From the IMG/VR virus record IMGVR_UViG_3300044981_000086, positions 1-38,817 of that record: a DNA stretch of 38,817 nucleotides, one strand, 5' to 3'. Below the pieces are notes generated by a model. It was not told the DNA's origin. It did not search any database and was given only the letters and a program-made list of their open reading frames with translations. This DNA comes from a virus. A program made the translations under genes and the position numbers. Numbering within the stretch: the first letter of the stretch is position 1; each line of letters starts with the position of its first letter. Positions 10,130 to 18,357 of this stretch are shown piece by piece.

Positions 10130-11195
10130 CTTGACCTCCGCCTTGGCCCCAGCCAGTCCCTCCATAAACAGAATCTTTTCTAGTTTCACTGATTGTATCC
10201 GGCTGACCTACGTCTCTATTCTGAGCGGATTGCTCAATTCTAGTTTTCAAGAATAAAAGCTCATCCGTTAGTTTAGAGGTGTCCATACCTTCTTCTTTAT
10301 CAAGAGCATATTTTGCAGCCCTTACGATTACATATCTGAGCCACCCTGAATACCCGATGGTTGTAAGATCTGTATCTTGAAGAAGGGCTCCTAGTATTGG
10401 CTGATAAGTAATTCTGATTTGTTGATTACCTGCAGGGGTAGGGATGAATGTAATATTGTTTCCCATCACCCTATATCTGAGATTATAAACCCCATAGATG
10501 GTAGAAGTAGAATTGGGATATACATAAGCATTGCGATCAATGTAATCAAATCTATTAAGAGTCACCCACGCGTTATTCGAAGTATTAACGCCAAGGTCCA
10601 CACCCGCAAGCTTGTAAAATTTCTGAGCCGGAACTCCACTACTGCTGTTCGGATATGTACCTCCCACGTAATTAGAAGTCCCATTAGGTAAAGGATATTG
10701 CTGAAGAGCTCCTGCTACTAATGTTAATTGGGTGTTGATATAGATAAATGGTGCAACATTATAGTCTTCATAGCTTGTAATTAGAAGATCATAGAGTTCA
10801 TACATAGCTAAGCGTATGAAAGCGTTCCATTCACTATTTACAACAAAATCTGAATCAACCCTATCTGCACATTGTTGAGATCTAAGTCTTAATTCTCCTA
10901 AACTCATTTCTCCCGGAGGAGCTGCAACAATAGAACTAGGGGTAGAGTAAACTCCAGTTCCTGATCCTGATACTCCAGCCACTTGATAATAATATTGAAC
11001 GCCTACTGTAACGCTCGGATAGCTATCTAAATAACTATTAGTTAGTGATGTACCGAGATTAGAATAGTTCACTCCATCAGTGGATCTTTGAATTTGATAA
11101 TAAGTAGCGCCCAAGGAGCCAACCCAGGTAAGTGAAATATTACCATCTGCTTGTTCAGCCACCAATCCTTGGGGCTGGTACGGAATTAGTGCCAC
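10119..11195 (-). CDS. Head-tail adaptor-like protein with N-terminal fibronectin type III domain, 358 aa
   Basis: Residues about 5-92 form one FN3 domain: PQGLVAEQADGNISLTWVGS, YYQIQRSTDG, then QYYYQVAGVSGSGTG. The rest resembles head completion/adaptor proteins that sit under the portal: MSLGELRLRSQQCADR, WNAFIRLAMYELYDLLITSY, an all-beta middle, then LRYVIVRAAKYALDKEEG and KTRIEQSAQNRD. The C-terminus is Gly/Trp/Gln-rich. Position between coat and nozzle genes fits an adaptor (P22 gp4 class). The FN3 fusion is unusual for an adaptor and may be displayed on the outside of the connector. The TAA overlaps the next gene. Confidence 0.65.
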   Translation of the reverse strand: MALIPYQPQGLVAEQADGNISLTWVGSLGATYYQIQRSTDGVNYSNLGTSLTNSYLDSYPSVTVGVQYYYQVAGVSGSGTGVYSTPSSIVAAPPGEMSLGELRLRSQQCADRVDSDFVVNSEWNAFIRLAMYELYDLLITSYEDYNVAPFIYINTQLTLVAGALQQYPLPNGTSNYVGGTYPNSSSGVPAQKFYKLAGVDLGVNTSNNAWVTLNRFDYIDRNAYVYPNSTSTIYGVYNLRYRVMGNNITFIPTPAGNQQIRITYQPILGALLQDTDLTTIGYSGWLRYVIVRAAKYALDKEEGMDTSKLTDELLFLKTRIEQSAQNRDVGQPDTISETRKDSVYGGTGWGQGGGQGGW

Positions 11196-11579
11196 TTAGT
11201 ACCCCTGATAGAGATTGATATTGCTTTTAACCATATTGGGAACGGAATCGATTGCATTAGCTGAACTCAGCACTGCACTTAAAACATCACCTGCTGCAGC
11301 ATTTACTCTTATACTTGTTCCAATAGAGGGTTGAGTAGGTGTGGGATTCTGTGAAGATCCACCTACGGTAACACTAGATGAAACACTCCCAGTTTGACTA
11401 AGGACAATTTGAACAGCAGACGCTACACTCGGAGTTACTGAAGAGTTATTATAAGTGCCTTGTTCATATGGAAGAGTTGTTTTACAAGACAAAGTATAAA
11501 GACCAGCAGTTACAACGGTATAAGAAAATGTTCCTAGTCCCGCTACTGATTGAGCCCCAAGACTTAAACTATTAGCCAT
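11196..11579 (-). CDS. Small beta-rich structural protein, 127 aa
   Basis: Beta-rich and poor in charged residues, with Ser/Thr/Val repeats (SLSLGAQSVAGLGTFSYTVV, VQIVLSQTGSVSSSVTVGG). This is typical of small virion decoration or spike proteins. It starts with AAGGGGA before the ATG, just below a strong hairpin that ends the upstream decoration gene, and its stop abuts the adaptor start. Not assigned to a named family. Confidence 0.6.
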   Translation of the reverse strand: MANSLSLGAQSVAGLGTFSYTVVTAGLYTLSCKTTLPYEQGTYNNSSVTPSVASAVQIVLSQTGSVSSSVTVGGSSQNPTPTQPSIGTSIRVNAAAGDVLSAVLSSANAIDSVPNMVKSNINLYQGY

Positions 11580-11589
11580 AATTTCCCCT

Positions 11590-11612
11590 TAAAATAGGGG
11601 CCCGAAGGCCCC
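11590..11612 (-). terminator. Intrinsic terminator with UUCG loop
   Basis: On the minus strand GGGGCC-UUCG-GGCCCC is a perfect 6-bp stem with the stable UUCG tetraloop, followed by TATTTT. It lies right after the 365-aa decoration gene and before the next Shine-Dalgarno, so it probably attenuates the coat/decoration transcript before the tail genes. Confidence 0.75.
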
Positions 11613-11620
11613 AGATAAGA

Positions 11621-12718
11621 TTATAATCCGTCTACAGAAACGGCACCTTCGTCAAATCTGAAACTCATACCAATAACCGTGTTATTAGCAGGAGCTGTTG
11701 CAATCAGAGTAGGATTGCTAGAACTTGTAGCAGCTACGAATTGAACCAGAACCCAAGCGCCACCATTTTGAGCAATCGAACTATTAGCAATACTTTGATT
11801 AGGATCATTACTTGCTATTTGAACGTTTACAATTTGTGAAACAGTAGGCGCTTGAACAGCACCAGTTCCTAATGCCCCCCCAGTAGCTGTTGCAATAAAT
11901 CCTTGACCCACTGTTGGAGTAAGCCCTGGTTGAAGACCAACGTTTTGCCAGTCTTGTTGAAGAGAGGTATAAGTCACAGCAGAAACTGTCCAGATACTCG
12001 TTCCAACATTGGGAGCAGGAGATAAAGCCAGAGTTGAACTTGCTAAACTTGTAACTAAAACTGCCCCTGAAGTGTTAACAGCAGAGAAACTATTTCCACT
12101 ATTTACTCCAGCAATCGCTGTAGCAAGAGCTGCTCCAATGGTCGTGGCACTTGCGCCTGAAGCATATGAAACAGGAACCGCAACATAATTAGCCAAAGCT
12201 CCTACTAAGGCAGGAGCTAATCCTTTACCACTGACCACATTATAAAATGCATAGTTATTACTATAAGCATCAGAGGCTAGAAAATATTCACCAGCAGTTG
12301 CTCCACTTACATCTGCAGCAGCAGTTACGGTAAACTTAGGAGCAGGTACTGCACCGACAGAAACAATCGTATAAGGATTTCCAATTGTAAGAACACTAGA
12401 ACCATCAATTGAAATGGATGATCCAGAAGTGGGAGGGTTAAAACCAGAGAAACCTCCAAGATAAACATTATAGTTTGATTTGAATTGGATTAATGCATAA
12501 CCAGAAGCGGGATTGGGATTGGTGTAATTATCGCTTTTACCAGGAGTAGCTGAAGTATGCATGAACACATTTCTTACAAAGCCATTACTTTTAAGAGACC
12601 TGATACCAAGGCCATTCCCATTGGTTGAATCGACAATAAAGTTAATATCGATTTGTGTGGGACTGACAATATTGGAGTATGTGAGCCCTTTATTAAGGCC
12701 CGGACGTGCTACTGACAT
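11621..12718 (-). CDS. Virion protein downstream of coat gene, possible decoration protein, 365 aa
   Basis: It sits directly behind the coat gene and ahead of a strong terminator, the usual place of an abundant capsid decoration or head fibre protein. The sequence is beta-rich, dominated by Ala/Ser/Thr/Gly/Val, with few charges. Its N-terminal 100 residues (IDINFIVDSTNGNGLGIRSL, GYALIQFKSNYNVYLGGFSG) look like one domain. A middle part carries GALANYVAVPVSYASGASAT and a domain with IVNVQIASNDP ends in MSFRFDEGAVSVDGL. I do not recognise the family with certainty. Confidence 0.6.
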   Translation of the reverse strand: MSVARPGLNKGLTYSNIVSPTQIDINFIVDSTNGNGLGIRSLKSNGFVRNVFMHTSATPGKSDNYTNPNPASGYALIQFKSNYNVYLGGFSGFNPPTSGSSISIDGSSVLTIGNPYTIVSVGAVPAPKFTVTAAADVSGATAGEYFLASDAYSNNYAFYNVVSGKGLAPALVGALANYVAVPVSYASGASATTIGAALATAIAGVNSGNSFSAVNTSGAVLVTSLASSTLALSPAPNVGTSIWTVSAVTYTSLQQDWQNVGLQPGLTPTVGQGFIATATGGALGTGAVQAPTVSQIVNVQIASNDPNQSIANSSIAQNGGAWVLVQFVAATSSSNPTLIATAPANNTVIGMSFRFDEGAVSVDGL

Positions 12719-12747
12719 AGAAACCTCATGATACTAGCGATGTCTCT

Positions 12748-12796
12748 CGGGGTAGCGCTAGCTACTTGCCCCGCAGTACGCCATAGACAATCTATG
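12748..12796 (-). other. Two consecutive hairpins in the coat-decoration intergenic region
   Basis: A nested hairpin at 12748-12773 (CGGGG...CCCCG enclosing GTAGC-GCTA-GCTAC) and a perfect 6-bp hairpin at 12782-12796 (CATAGA-CAA-TCTATG) lie in the untranslated stretch between the coat stop and the decoration start. They may stabilise or process the coat mRNA. No T-run follows them. Confidence 0.45.
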
Positions 12797-12823
12797 ACCT
12801 CAAATACTGTGGGTTTTGGGAAA

Positions 12824-12855
12824 GGAGCCTGACCCCTTGAGGAAGATCAGGCCCC
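12824..12855 (-). terminator. Weak terminator-like hairpin after the coat gene
   Basis: GCCTGA/TCAGGC (12827-12832 with 12847-12852), extended by two G-C pairs past a mismatch, forms directly downstream of the coat stop. On the minus strand only TTTCCC follows, so termination would be weak. It may set the coat to decoration ratio or protect the 3' end. Confidence 0.4.
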
Positions 12856-12861
12856 CACTGA

Positions 12862-14895
12862 TTAAGCTGACAAACTAACGTACATATTGTAACCAGGAGC
12901 GCTATTAATAACGTTTCCATAGTATGCAATACGAATTTCTAGAGCATCTGCATTACCTACGCGCAAGCCCTCGAGACCTTCCATACCATAGGTAAGGATG
13001 TGAGGAGCTTTGCCCAGGGTACGGAGCTTCCAGGTATCGGTCGTAAGGCACCATGCCGTTTGAGGCTGACATGATCTATCGGCCAATACAGGGATTTTCC
13101 CATAAGCAGAATGGAAATGAATAGCTTCGAAAGCCACTTCCACTTCATCATGCTCCAATTGAACGTACTGGACTTTAGCACCAAGCTCGTTAACCAGTGT
13201 TGAGTAACTGACGAAATCGATAACGATTAAATCAAAGCTAGCTCCTTCACGGTTTCCGAAAGCAAGAGCACTTGTAATGCCTTGTTCAATTGTGTAAGCA
13301 GAAGCGTTGTAGCGAAGTCCAGCTAAACGAGTAGGATCTGCAGAGCGATTAACTCCCCAGAAATTATCGTTTGAAGGAGGATCAACCACAGGCACCCATG
13401 CCGCCATACCAGAGAGACCTAACATACCAGCAATAGTTGTAGATCCACCGAGACCAATATCTCCCAAAACTTGGAGATAATCATTTGCACCCCACGAACT
13501 TCCAGGAGCACCTTGCACCACAGTACCTACAAGAACACCAGTTCCACGGTTAACAGATGTCAATTGAATAGCATCGATTGTTCCGGGAGTGTTTTGAAGA
13601 GCGGCACCACCATCAGTAGCTGTAGCTTGAAGGGTCATACCAACTTCAAATTGAACTACGTTTTGGCTGTTAGACAAAGTCAAAGTCAATTGAGAGCCAG
13701 TGAGACTTACACCAGCGCTTGAGATTTGACCACGGCTTGCAGTTCCACCGTAGAACAATTCAAAAGCCATGTTGTTTGAAAGGTTTCTAAAACCATTATC
13801 CATGGTCCTAGAAGCTTCATCAACAAAAGCTCCTGCGTTGGACTTAGTTTGTTCCATCAATAAGTTAGTGATGGTTACTAATTGGTAATCTTGTACTGCA
13901 TAAACGAAGTACGAAATTACATCACTTGCAGTTTGCTGATTTTGAGCATTAGCAAATGTGTGACTACGGCCTTGAGGATTGCCGTATTCCAAAGGAACTG
14001 GAATGTACTTCCCTGCGACAGGTTGTTACCGTAAGGGCTTTTTATCCCCTACTTCTGATATTTTCTTATGTATTCGAGTAGGCTTAGAATGAACTCTTGG
14101 TTCTCTTCTAAAAGTCCTAAAGCCCGATTACATTTCATGCAAAGAACTCCGCGTGGTTTATTAGTTTTATGATCATGATCTAGAGCCATATTAACCTCTT
14201 GACCACGCCATATATTCTTCACGCTTCGTCTGCAGCCTCCACAAACACCACCCTGTTCTTTTAACTTGGCGTTGAAGTAGTTAATTCCTACTCCATATGC
14301 TTGCTTCAGCTTTGTATCCCTTATTTTTTCAGGATACTCGTTACGATATTTGGCGACTCTTTTAAGAGTCTTTTCCCTATCTCTTAGGTAAGTTTGCTTT
14401 CGCATTTCACTTACACACTTTCTACACCGCGCTTCTTTATGAAGAGCTTTGTAAAATTCAGAGAGGGCTTTCGTTTTACCGCAACGTTTGCACTCTTTCA
14501 TATCAGCTCGGCGTACATTTTCACCTCTGTACTGCTAGTGGTGTCGGGCACTCTTGGTAGCTTATATTCTAACACATAGTGTTAGTTTCATCTACTACGC
14601 TCTACGGTGATAAAGGCTTGTTATTTCCTTTATTTACCTCGGGATTGGCATTTCAGCTTCCCCCGATATTGCCCGATTTAAGATGGGCGCGCATTGTTCA
14701 CCCATCCGGGCTCTCGTTCTTAGGAATCATTGCAAGCCACATCAATGATTAGCGAGAGGCCCTTGAACCCCTGGCTATACTTTAAGGGTTCTTAGAATAA
14801 ACAATATTTTTCATGTAATCTTTGTCATCGACATATAACTCTTTAAGAGCCGCGATCTGATTACTAGAATTCGCGTATACTGGCGAAATAGCCAT
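12862..14895 (-). CDS. Major capsid protein, interrupted gene (three coding segments, 435 aa when joined)
   Basis: Coding segments are 14895-14785 (37 codons, ends YSKNP), 14739-14700 (WLAMIPKNESPDG plus one base) and 14018-12862. Joined, they make 1308 nt with no internal stop: ...NIVYSKNP/WLAMIPKNESPDG/FAGKYIPVPLEYGNPQGRS... This matches the HK97-like phage coat pattern KELYxDD...NPxLAMxPKxE...GKYxPVPxxYGNPQGRSxTFA. The rest continues with FANAQNQ, VVQFEVGMTLQATATDGGAA and an all-coding C-terminus. GAGGAT precedes the ATG, three bases after the scaffold-like gene. The two interruptions are a 45-nt insert (14784-14740) starting with TAA and a 681-nt group I intron (14699-14019). Without removal of both, only a 37-aa peptide would be made. 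A second copy of the N-arm lies at 19232-19489 and shows the uninterrupted NPFLSM order. Junction residues W38 and F51 are deduced, not observed. Confidence 0.85.
14019..14699 (-). ncRNA. Group I self-splicing intron (IA-like) in the coat gene
   Basis: On the minus strand the core is readable in order: P1 exon GATGGGT (14706-14700) pairs with guide GCCCATC (14688-14682), with U-G at the splice site; P3 CATCT (14685-14681) with AGATG (14593-14589); P4 CGGG (14665-14662) with CCCG (14643-14640), in a context like phage T4 td; P6 ATAAAGG with CCTTTAT (14633-14610); P7 GTAGT (14598-14594) with GCTAC (14561-14557); P8 CTAACAC-TAT-GTGTTAG (14585-14569). The 3' site ends in the required G (14019). 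Exon bases CGCA pair with TGCG (14693-14690) as P10. Joining restores frame as G-F-A-G. Guide P1 and P3 share CATC, so they must exchange or P1 must be shorter. The homing endonuclease gene lies behind P7. Confidence 0.85.
14049..14501 (-). CDS. Endonuclease VII-like HNH homing endonuclease inside the group I intron, 150 aa
   Basis: The N-terminus has a zinc-binding CKRCGKTK...CRKC pair. The C-terminal half has GGVCGGCRRS, then MALDHDHKTNKPRGVLCMKCNRALGLLEEN, the recombination endonuclease VII/HNH pattern with the catalytic DHDH and a second Cys pair. Such proteins cut the intron-less allele and spread the intron. The gene lies between P7/P9 and the 3' splice site. A seven-codon leader frame (MYAELI, 14518-14498), preceded by AGAGGTGA, ends in an ATGA overlap with this start, so translation may be coupled to it. 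Known family; activity inferred. Confidence 0.85.
   Translation of the reverse strand: MKECKRCGKTKALSEFYKALHKEARCRKCVSEMRKQTYLRDREKTLKRVAKYRNEYPEKIRDTKLKQAYGVGINYFNAKLKEQGGVCGGCRRSVKNIWRGQEVNMALDHDHKTNKPRGVLCMKCNRALGLLEENQEFILSLLEYIRKYQK
14740..14784 (-). other. 45-nt in-frame insert with complete group I splice guide but no core (candidate mini-intron)
   Basis: It begins TAA right after the Pro37 codon and ends ATG before TGG CTT GCA. Bases 14776-14765 (AGCCA then GGGGTTC) are complementary to both flanks: GGGGTTC to GAACCCT (14791-14785) with the single U-G exactly at the boundary (P1), and AGCCA to TGGCT just after it (P10). Its second half pairs with the next coding segment: AATCATTG (14750-14743) with CAATGATT (14732-14725), and GGGC(C)TCTCG with CGAGAGCCC, leaving the 3' boundary ATG/TGG in a 10-nt apical loop. 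The last base is G, as in group I introns. No P3-P8 core fits into 45 nt; the nearest core is 80-180 bases downstream. Excision is inferred from the coat frame, not observed. Confidence 0.7.
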
Positions 14896-14898
14896 AAA

Positions 14899-15921
14899 TT
14901 ATCCTCGTTTTAACGTTCCAGCAAAAGCAGCTAATGCACGGGCTCGCCTGTCCATCACTGGTCTAGCGCTGTCACGGTTGGTTAATGTTCTCATTACTTT
15001 TGTGTTTGGCTTTGTTGGTCGCTGCTCAAGCAATGCCTCTTGTGCAGGTGTTAGCCTGCTTTGAACCTTACTTAACTTAGCAAAAGGAAGTGATTCTTCG
15101 ATGAGCTGATTTTCAACATATTCAGCAGCTTCAGCAACATCTAGAATATGACCAGGCTCATAACCCTTATCCGGCCAACCTTTTTGCCAGACTCTATGAA
15201 CTAAATCTTTAACATCGTCATAGGCTTTGGCTTCACGGATTGCCTCATACTTGTCACCTTGACTAGCTAGAGCTATTGCTTCACGTTTAATATCGTTAAG
15301 CACTTGAGCTTCAGCTTGTTGATCTCTAGTTGTGAACTGACCAGAAAGTTCTTCTAAAAGTTCTTTCTTAATATCGCTTCTCAACTTCTGAGCATCAATC
15401 GGTGAGTTCTGGTTATTGATAATGGCTTCTGTGAGTTGGTCATATGTAACACCAGCCTCTTGTAGTACTGTCAGTGGACTAGCTTTGAGTCGAGCTATAA
15501 TGTCCTCTTGCCCTGCAGGGGCTTGAGTCTTAAGAGCTTCTTCTCGTTGAGCTAATTCCCTCTCTTTAACTTGGAGGGCACGCTTAGCCTTAGCTAAAGC
15601 GGCAAACTGAGGGCTTAGAGGTTTCGTAGCTTCGTCCTCTAAAGCAGGTTCATTATTGTGATCTTTGGGAACTTCGGTAATTGCCTCTATGACTTCTTGT
15701 ACTGGGGTCCTATCTGGACTGACTTGGGTCCTCATCTTAATACTTTTAACTGAGGCTTTGACTCTATCGGCCTGTTGATCTCCAGTTGTTTCACGTGGAA
15801 CTTCTTGACCTGAAGCTATTAATTTAGCTCTGGCTAGTTTAGTTGGAGATGCAGTTTGACCGATTGTTCCTTCTGAGGCGGCTGGCACACCCGTGCCTTG
15901 GGCTAATGGACTGATTTTCAT
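14899..15921 (-). CDS. Capsid scaffold-like protein, 340 aa
   Basis: It lies between portal and coat genes, the usual scaffold position. The protein is strongly charged and helical: AALAKAKRALQVKERELAQREEALK (about residues 108-132) is a clear coiled coil, flanked by Gln/Pro-rich unstructured parts, and the C-terminus is short and basic (RARALAAFAGTLKRG), like scaffold coat-binding ends. AAGGGAAA precedes the ATG. No protease motif is visible. Function is inferred from composition and gene order. Confidence 0.7.
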   Translation of the reverse strand: MKISPLAQGTGVPAASEGTIGQTASPTKLARAKLIASGQEVPRETTGDQQADRVKASVKSIKMRTQVSPDRTPVQEVIEAITEVPKDHNNEPALEDEATKPLSPQFAALAKAKRALQVKERELAQREEALKTQAPAGQEDIIARLKASPLTVLQEAGVTYDQLTEAIINNQNSPIDAQKLRSDIKKELLEELSGQFTTRDQQAEAQVLNDIKREAIALASQGDKYEAIREAKAYDDVKDLVHRVWQKGWPDKGYEPGHILDVAEAAEYVENQLIEESLPFAKLSKVQSRLTPAQEALLEQRPTKPNTKVMRTLTNRDSARPVMDRRARALAAFAGTLKRG

Positions 15922-15962
15922 ATTATTTCCCTTCCCCTACGTAGCTTCTGAGGGGTTTATAG

Positions 15963-17894
15963 TTATGCGGCTGGAGCTTGGCTAGCGGGAGCCGCGTTTG
16001 TATTCGGTACTAGGGGTGAAACTTTATTGGGTTGTGGATTAGCTGTTGGAACTGGCTGAGGTTGTGGAGGTGGAGTTGCAGCCTGTATAAGAGCCTGACA
16101 TGCACTAAAGAAGTCACGAAGCATATCAGCTTTATTCTCTTCAAGGTTTGCAGCTAGATACAAATTGATATATTGAACTGTTAATTGAGTAGCTAATTGT
16201 AGATCCATGAAAGCATCAGGTGGCACATACTTACCGTCTTCCACAATACCATCTAGGATCTTAAATATTCTCTCTTCACTGGCATTATCTAGACGTTCGT
16301 TCTGCTCAAGATCAGGGAAGCGCATAAGCCTGCGGCCTTCTTTGAGAGTTAACATTCCAGCTTGCACTTGCTCAGTCACTGTTTCAATACGACCTGCGGG
16401 AGTTCTGGGTAATGCACTTTCAGTGAAACATTGAATAATAAAGGGGTCCTTTAAGAACTTCATGGCCGGAAGGTCTATTTCCTTGGTCCCGTCTTTATTA
16501 GGGTAAATAGTTTGATACTTACCATCTCGCTCTGCTATTTCCATAGCCACATCCGTGATTTGGTAAGCGAGTTCTTTAAAAACGTTATCGTATTTCTTGG
16601 CTAGTTCCGCATATCGATCGGTATTGATGTCGTCATAAGAACGAATGGCTTCCCCTGAATTAAGGCCTGCAGGCTTCTGACTTGTAGCTTGCATATTTGA
16701 GATACCGCATTGCTGAAAGCCGTATTGAATAAGTCTATCACGCTCCTCATACATCTCTGGGGCATTACAAGGTGCCACTTCATAGCTAGGCTTTGTACCT
16801 GAATAAGTGACGATTACACCTATTTCATTATTGTTATGGGCTTTAACGACTTTAGATCCTTGTTCAATAAAGACTCTAGGCACACCAACTAAAGTAATAG
16901 ACCTAGCGATAGTGTACAATATGCGGTTAAGAGTAAGCTGGGTTCCAAATAACTGAGTCGCAAGACCTTGACCAAAAAATCCAAGGAAAGGATCGCTATA
17001 GTTACAGAATACAAAAGGATACTTAGTTTTATCCCATCCTTCATCTAAAACCACCCCATTGACTGTAGCAATGGTATGGCGCCCAGGATAATAACCAGGA
17101 GCTTTAGGGTCTGGACCCGAGGGAAGCTTCCATCCTTCCACAACCATGACTTGATCGGCTGTTGTTCTTCCGCTGTCTGGAGAGTTGTCTGGATAGGATT
17201 GAGGAGTATCTTCAAGCATCTTCTCCTTTTTAGGATACATTGAAATAAGCTTTTCGCGATCCATGAGTTTTAATTGATAAAGAGTCTGAGGATTACCGTT
17301 TAAGCAGTCATTATCGTCTACAAAGAGGTCTGTGATTAACACGCGGTCAATTGCAACTTTACCATCATCACCTTCATAGATCTTTAGACAACCAGTGCCC
17401 ATGACAATGGTGTCACGGAGCATCTTAGTTGCCTTCTCATAAGCTTTAGTTTGATAGAATTCACCCAGAACGAATTGATTTAATCGTTGTGCAAGATGTC
17501 TTTGCTTATAGTCTGCCCCATCAGTAAGGAACTTAGGTTGAGGCTCAGCCTGAGACAAACGCGATACAAGAGTGTCAGTACAAGCCTGGATAAGATTGAA
17601 AGTGGGCCTGTCGTCCGGCAAAGTCTTCGTGCGATCCATTTTCGAAACATTGCTACCCGCATAAGAATATATAGATAATCCACAATATAATCTCACGTCA
17701 CATGCCAGTTGGCGCATACGATAAGTTTGATTTGTCTTTAAATAACTCGCAGTGCCACAAAGCTCGATAGCTAATTTATCTTTATCCTCAGCTAACCACC
17801 ACTCAGCTAATTCTCCCTTACCCGTAAGATCAGTCTTAGGCTTAGTCTTCATTTTGATCTTAGTTACGGGATCTTTAGCTTTAGTGATCTTCAC
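15963..17894 (-). CDS. Portal protein, 643 aa
   Basis: Length and pattern fit podovirus portal proteins: YRMRQLACDVRLYCGL, then DDRPTFNLIQACTDTLVSRL and ...AEPQPKFLTDGADYKQRHLAQRLN near residues 80-150, a central VMGTGCLKIYEGDDGKVAID, DLFVDDNDC, PFVFCNYSDPFLGFFGQGLA, AGLNSGEAIRSYDDINTDRYA (stem/wing region) and a Pro/Gln-rich C-terminus. It starts at GTG 17894 overlapping the previous stop (GTGA). It forms the dodecameric DNA channel at one capsid vertex, working with terminase and adaptor. Gene order (terminase, small genes, portal, scaffold, coat) agrees. Confidence 0.85.
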   Translation of the reverse strand: MKITKAKDPVTKIKMKTKPKTDLTGKGELAEWWLAEDKDKLAIELCGTASYLKTNQTYRMRQLACDVRLYCGLSIYSYAGSNVSKMDRTKTLPDDRPTFNLIQACTDTLVSRLSQAEPQPKFLTDGADYKQRHLAQRLNQFVLGEFYQTKAYEKATKMLRDTIVMGTGCLKIYEGDDGKVAIDRVLITDLFVDDNDCLNGNPQTLYQLKLMDREKLISMYPKKEKMLEDTPQSYPDNSPDSGRTTADQVMVVEGWKLPSGPDPKAPGYYPGRHTIATVNGVVLDEGWDKTKYPFVFCNYSDPFLGFFGQGLATQLFGTQLTLNRILYTIARSITLVGVPRVFIEQGSKVVKAHNNNEIGVIVTYSGTKPSYEVAPCNAPEMYEERDRLIQYGFQQCGISNMQATSQKPAGLNSGEAIRSYDDINTDRYAELAKKYDNVFKELAYQITDVAMEIAERDGKYQTIYPNKDGTKEIDLPAMKFLKDPFIIQCFTESALPRTPAGRIETVTEQVQAGMLTLKEGRRLMRFPDLEQNERLDNASEERIFKILDGIVEDGKYVPPDAFMDLQLATQLTVQYINLYLAANLEENKADMLRDFFSACQALIQAATPPPQPQPVPTANPQPNKVSPLVPNTNAAPASQAPAA

Positions 17895-18100
17895 CGCTGG
17901 ATACCTATTTCTATGTGATTCCCATAAGGCGAAGTAATTTTATTATCTTTGTCTAATTTAGGTTTAATTAATTCAAAACTGGCTTCGTCTATGTAGAGAT
18001 TAGTGATATATACATTCTCCCGGTTAGCCATACTTATGACATTAATAATTCCAGATTCAACAGATTCCAAGCTTGGATGGACTATGCCTCTACACATCAA
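17891..18100 (-). CDS. Small conserved-type phage protein, 69 aa
   Basis: Short alpha/beta protein (MCRGIVHPSLESVESGIINV, then ENVYITNLYIDEASFELIKP). It overlaps the genes on both sides by 4 bases (coupled translation). Position between terminase and portal is typical of small uncharacterised phage genes. I do not recognise a function. Confidence 0.6.
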   Translation of the reverse strand: MMCRGIVHPSLESVESGIINVISMANRENVYITNLYIDEASFELIKPKLDKDNKITSPYGNHIEIGIQR

Positions 18101-18357
18101 ATGGCTTCCTTATTAGCTGGATCATCAGCCGGATTACCACCTGCAGAATAGAACATGAGTTGTTCAGGGGTAAGCTCACCTTGTGGGAAGTTTGCATAGC
18201 CTGGTAAAGAGGCAGGATGTATATCAACATCGGTATTCTCATTAGTCTGGGGTAGTTCACCAAACTTAATCTCTAACCCATTCATCTTAAAGTCAGTAAT
18301 GCCTTGGGCGCGACAGAGCTTTAGTAAGGCTCTAAGATCCTTTAAATCGTTAATCAT
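18097..18357 (-). CDS. Small acidic phage protein, 86 aa
   Basis: An N-terminal helix LKDLRALLKLCRAQGIT precedes a short strand with MNGLEIKFGELPQ, then a Pro-rich loop and ELTPEQLMFYSAGG. Its ATG overlaps the stop of the 192-aa gene by one base, and it overlaps the next gene by four. Function unknown; part of the packaging block. Confidence 0.6.
   Translation of the reverse strand: MINDLKDLRALLKLCRAQGITDFKMNGLEIKFGELPQTNENTDVDIHPASLPGYANFPQGELTPEQLMFYSAGGNPADDPANKEAI

Noticed and set aside
14740-14784. Translational bypassing (T4 gene 60-like) as first explanation of the 45-nt coat insert.
   Set aside because: Length and the stop right after the take-off codon fit, but the take-off codon CCT has no matching landing codon before TGG (the codon there is ATG). 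The P1+P10 complementarity across the junction is explained better by splicing. Kept only as an alternative.
14019-14784. A single 766-nt intron running from the first boundary (after CCCT) to the 3' splice site.
   Set aside because: The P1 and P2-like pairings would allow it, but it would delete WLAMIPKNESPDG, which is a conserved coat segment in the right frame, and no in-frame 3' site with a terminal G restores the protein.
15926-15956. Hairpin between portal and scaffold genes (CCCCT...AGGGG).
   Set aside because: Only 5 bp with a long loop and no T-run; not enough to call a terminator.
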